Shown here piece by piece: positions 62,312 through 64,000 of a DNA stretch of 64,000 bases (the first letter of the stretch is position 1; each line of letters begins with the position of its first letter). This DNA comes from CAYXDO01 sp964463485 (lineage in GTDB: Bacteria; Myxococcota; Kuafuiibacteriia; Kuafuiibacteriales; Kuafuiibacteriaceae). Made by a program: the position numbers and the translations under genes. The stretch is from the NCBI GenBank assembly GCA_964463485.1, contig CAYXDO010000007.1, positions 1 through 64,000 of the forward strand, in the 5' to 3' direction. The notes beneath the pieces are model-generated. The model was given only the letters and a program-made list of their open reading frames with translations. It did no database searches and had not been told where the DNA came from.

Positions 62312-63016
62312 ATGGGGCAGAAGACACATCCGACCGGGCTCCGCCTTGGCGTCATTCGGTCTTGGGACAGCAAGTGGTACGGCGAGAAGAACTACGCCAA
62401 GTGGCTGCATGAAGACATCAAGCTGCGCGACTGTGTGAAGCAGAAGCACTACAGCGCCGGCATCGCCAAGGTCGAGATCGAGCGCGCTGCCAACAAGGTG
62501 AAGGTCAACATCTTCACCGCGCGGCCGGGCATCGTGATCGGAAAGAAAGGCGCGGGCATCGAGACGCTCAAGAAGGAGCTCTCTGGGCTGACCGAAAACG
62601 AGGTCTTCATCAACATCCAGGAGATCCGAAAGGCAGAAGTCAACGCGCAGCTCGTCGCCGAGAACATCGCGATGCAGCTCGAGCGTCGTATCGCGTTCCG
62701 TCGTGCGATGAAGAAGGCGGTGACGATCGCGATGAAGTTCGGCGCCAAAGGGATCCGCGTCGCGTGCGCCGGTCGCCTCGGCGGCGCGGAGATGTCGCGT
62801 TACGAGTGGTATCTCGAAGGGCGCGTTCCGCTCCATACGCTCCGCGCGGACGTCGAGTACGGCTTTGCTACGGCCAAGACCAAGCAAGGCACGACCGGTG
62901 TGAAGTGTTGGATCTTCAAGGGTGAGGTGCTGCCAGGCGCTCGAGATGTCGAGGCTGGGCGGCGCGAGAGGCGAGGCCCACGTGGCCCGCGGCCTGCGGC
63001 TCCGGCCCAGGCTTAG
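62312..63016 (+). CDS. rpsC: 30S ribosomal protein S3
   Basis: 234 residues. MGQKTHPTGLRLGVIRSWDS is the canonical start. The KH domain has VNIFTARPGIVIGKKGAGIETLKKEL, and the C-terminal domain AGRLGGAEMSRYEWYLEGRVPLHTLRADVEYG. A basic tail of about 25 residues ends the protein. S3 lines the mRNA entry site. It starts 4 bases after rplV. Confidence 0.98.
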   Translation: MGQKTHPTGLRLGVIRSWDSKWYGEKNYAKWLHEDIKLRDCVKQKHYSAGIAKVEIERAANKVKVNIFTARPGIVIGKKGAGIETLKKELSGLTENEVFINIQEIRKAEVNAQLVAENIAMQLERRIAFRRAMKKAVTIAMKFGAKGIRVACAGRLGGAEMSRYEWYLEGRVPLHTLRADVEYGFATAKTKQGTTGVKCWIFKGEVLPGARDVEAGRRERRGPRGPRPAAPAQA

Positions 63017-63031
63017 TCGAGGAGGTTCGTC

Positions 63032-63448
63032 GTGCTTCAGCCGGCTCGATCGAAATATCGCAAGGGGCAGAAGGGCCGCATGGGCGGCACTGCTCGAACG
63101 GGCGACAAAGTCAGCTTCGGAAGCTTCGGCATCCAGGCCACCGAGCGTGGCTGGATCACGTCGCGGCAGATCGAAGCGGCGCGTATCGCGCTCACTCGTC
63201 ACGCCAAGCGTGGCGGGCGCGTGTGGATCCGCATCTTTCCGGACAAGCCGGTCTCGAAGAAGCCTCTCGAGACTCGTATGGGTAAGGGCAAGAGCCCGCC
63301 CGATCACTACGTCGCCGTCGTGATCCCGGGGAAGGTGCTCTACGAGATCGAAGGCGTCGATCCCGTGATCGCCAAAGAAGCGCTCATCCGCGCGAGCCAC
63401 AAGCTCCCGGTGAAGACGCGCATCGTCAAACGTGAGGAGGTTTTCTGA
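63032..63448 (+). CDS. rplP: 50S ribosomal protein L16
   Basis: 138 residues from the GTG at 63032. LQPARSKYRKGQKGRMGGTA, GWITSRQIEAARIALTRHAKRGGRVWIRIFPDKPVSKKPLETRMGKGKSPPDHYVAVVIPGKVLYEIEG is the L16 core near the A site. Normal length. It starts 15 bases after rpsC. Confidence 0.97.
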   Translation: MLQPARSKYRKGQKGRMGGTARTGDKVSFGSFGIQATERGWITSRQIEAARIALTRHAKRGGRVWIRIFPDKPVSKKPLETRMGKGKSPPDHYVAVVIPGKVLYEIEGVDPVIAKEALIRASHKLPVKTRIVKREEVF

Positions 63449-63449
63449 G

Positions 63450-63704
63450 ATGGCTTCGCGGATCACCAAGGCGAAGGACCTCCGAGGGCGTTCCGACCAG
63501 GAGCTCGTGGAGTTCGTGGCCGAGAAGGAGCGGGAGCTCCTCAAGCTGAAGTTTCAAAAGGCGATCGGACAGCTCGAGAACATCCGTCGCGTCGCTCAAG
63601 TGCGTCGTGAGATCTCTCGGGCCAAGACGATCGAGGCCGAGCGCAGAAGCAAGAGCGCGTCGCCCGCGGGCAGCTACCAAAAGCCCGACCTGAGCGCGCG
63701 GTGA
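63450..63704 (+). CDS. rpmC: 50S ribosomal protein L29
   Basis: 84 residues from the ATG at 63450. ITKAKDLRGRSDQELVEFVA, KERELLKLKFQKAIGQLENI and RVAQVRREISRAKTIEAERR give the three-helix L29. The tail is about 18 residues longer than average and polar. The stop of rplP is a base away. Confidence 0.96.
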   Translation: MASRITKAKDLRGRSDQELVEFVAEKERELLKLKFQKAIGQLENIRRVAQVRREISRAKTIEAERRSKSASPAGSYQKPDLSAR

Positions 63705-63714
63705 GGTTGGTTCG

Positions 63715-64000
63715 ATGACCGAAGAGACTGTACAGGGCGCGGCTCAGCCTACCGCCGACAAGCCTTCCGCCGAGAAGAGCGCGGATACGCGCGGGACGCG
63801 GAAGGAGCGCATCGGATTCGTCGTCAAGGCGGCGATGCAGAAGACCGTGGTGATCACCGTCGAGCGACGTGTGAGGCACCCGAAGTACCACAAATTCGTG
63901 ACGCGGACGTCGAAGTTCGTGGCGCACGACGAGCTCGGCTGCGCCGCCGGAGATCAGGTTCGGATCCAAGAGACCCGTCCCTTGTCGAAGACGAAGCGCT
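63715..64000 (+). CDS. rpsQ: 30S ribosomal protein S17 (partial, runs off window)
   Basis: The ATG at 63715 opens a frame still open at the window end (95 codons visible). The first ~30 residues (MTEETVQGAAQPTADKPSAE) are an acidic extension not found in short S17 proteins. The core then starts KERIGFVVKAAMQKTVVITVERR, with RHPKYHKFVTRTSKFVAHDE and GDQVRIQETRPLSKTKR, the normal S17 fold. It follows rpmC by 10 bases. Confidence 0.96.
   Translation, partial: MTEETVQGAAQPTADKPSAEKSADTRGTRKERIGFVVKAAMQKTVVITVERRVRHPKYHKFVTRTSKFVAHDELGCAAGDQVRIQETRPLSKTKR

Overview
The window is high-GC chromosomal DNA that most resembles a Myxococcota (deltaproteobacterial) genome. The signs are an AgmX/PglI-type TonB-like protein, a PilP lipoprotein, RNase J in a Gram-negative setting, an ECF sigma/anti-sigma pair, many secreted lipoproteins, and a str-S10 ribosomal cluster. 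This placement is inference from gene content. A run of 100 N (11508-11607) marks an assembly gap inside a repeat array.

Layout. 0-3.6 kb: a conserved hypothetical and a VapBC-like toxin-antitoxin locus whose antitoxin gene is split in frame by a 2.0 kb insertion sequence; the PIN toxin is intact. 3.8-6.1 kb: a full-length homologue of the eukaryotic type II arginine methyltransferase PRMT5, downstream of an Hsp20 gene. 6.4-11.4 kb: NlpC/P60 protein, APH-fold kinase, MPPED-type phosphoesterase and two poorly characterised proteins. 11.4-22.2 kb: repeat array, unknown protein, ECF sigma/anti-sigma operon, orphan PilP, YkgJ-type Cys-cluster protein, AgmX/PglI protein, glycosidase-like lipoprotein, TPR protein, SDR. 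22.3-34.2 kb: large envelope proteins (beta-propeller/P-domain lipoprotein, alpha-2-macroglobulin lipoprotein) and a SulP-STAS-cNMP transporter. 34.2-36.9 kb: an RNA-repair-like locus with a TROVE/Ro60-vWA gene, a sigma-54 promoter with an upstream dyad, and kptA, followed by a three-unit noncoding repeat. 37-45 kb: sugar-nucleotide epimerase overlapping RNase J, a lipoprotein, and two unrecognised Met-initiated genes. 45-54.5 kb: Rpn-like nuclease, a five-gene minus-strand run ending in hemH, a coiled-coil NYN protein, and a second, intact VapBC pair. 55.1-64 kb: rpsL-rpsG-fusA-tuf-rpsJ-rplD-rplW-rplB-rpsS-rplV-rpsC-rplP-rpmC-rpsQ.

Most notable are the bacterial PRMT5, the sigma-54-linked TROVE/KptA locus, the in-frame IS disruption of an antitoxin, the absence of rplC (L3) between rpsJ and rplD, and an EF-Tu with a lengthened, divergent switch I. 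A dispersed repeat family occurs in three intergenic clusters, and two purine-rich hairpin elements recur. No tRNA, rRNA or CRISPR array was seen.
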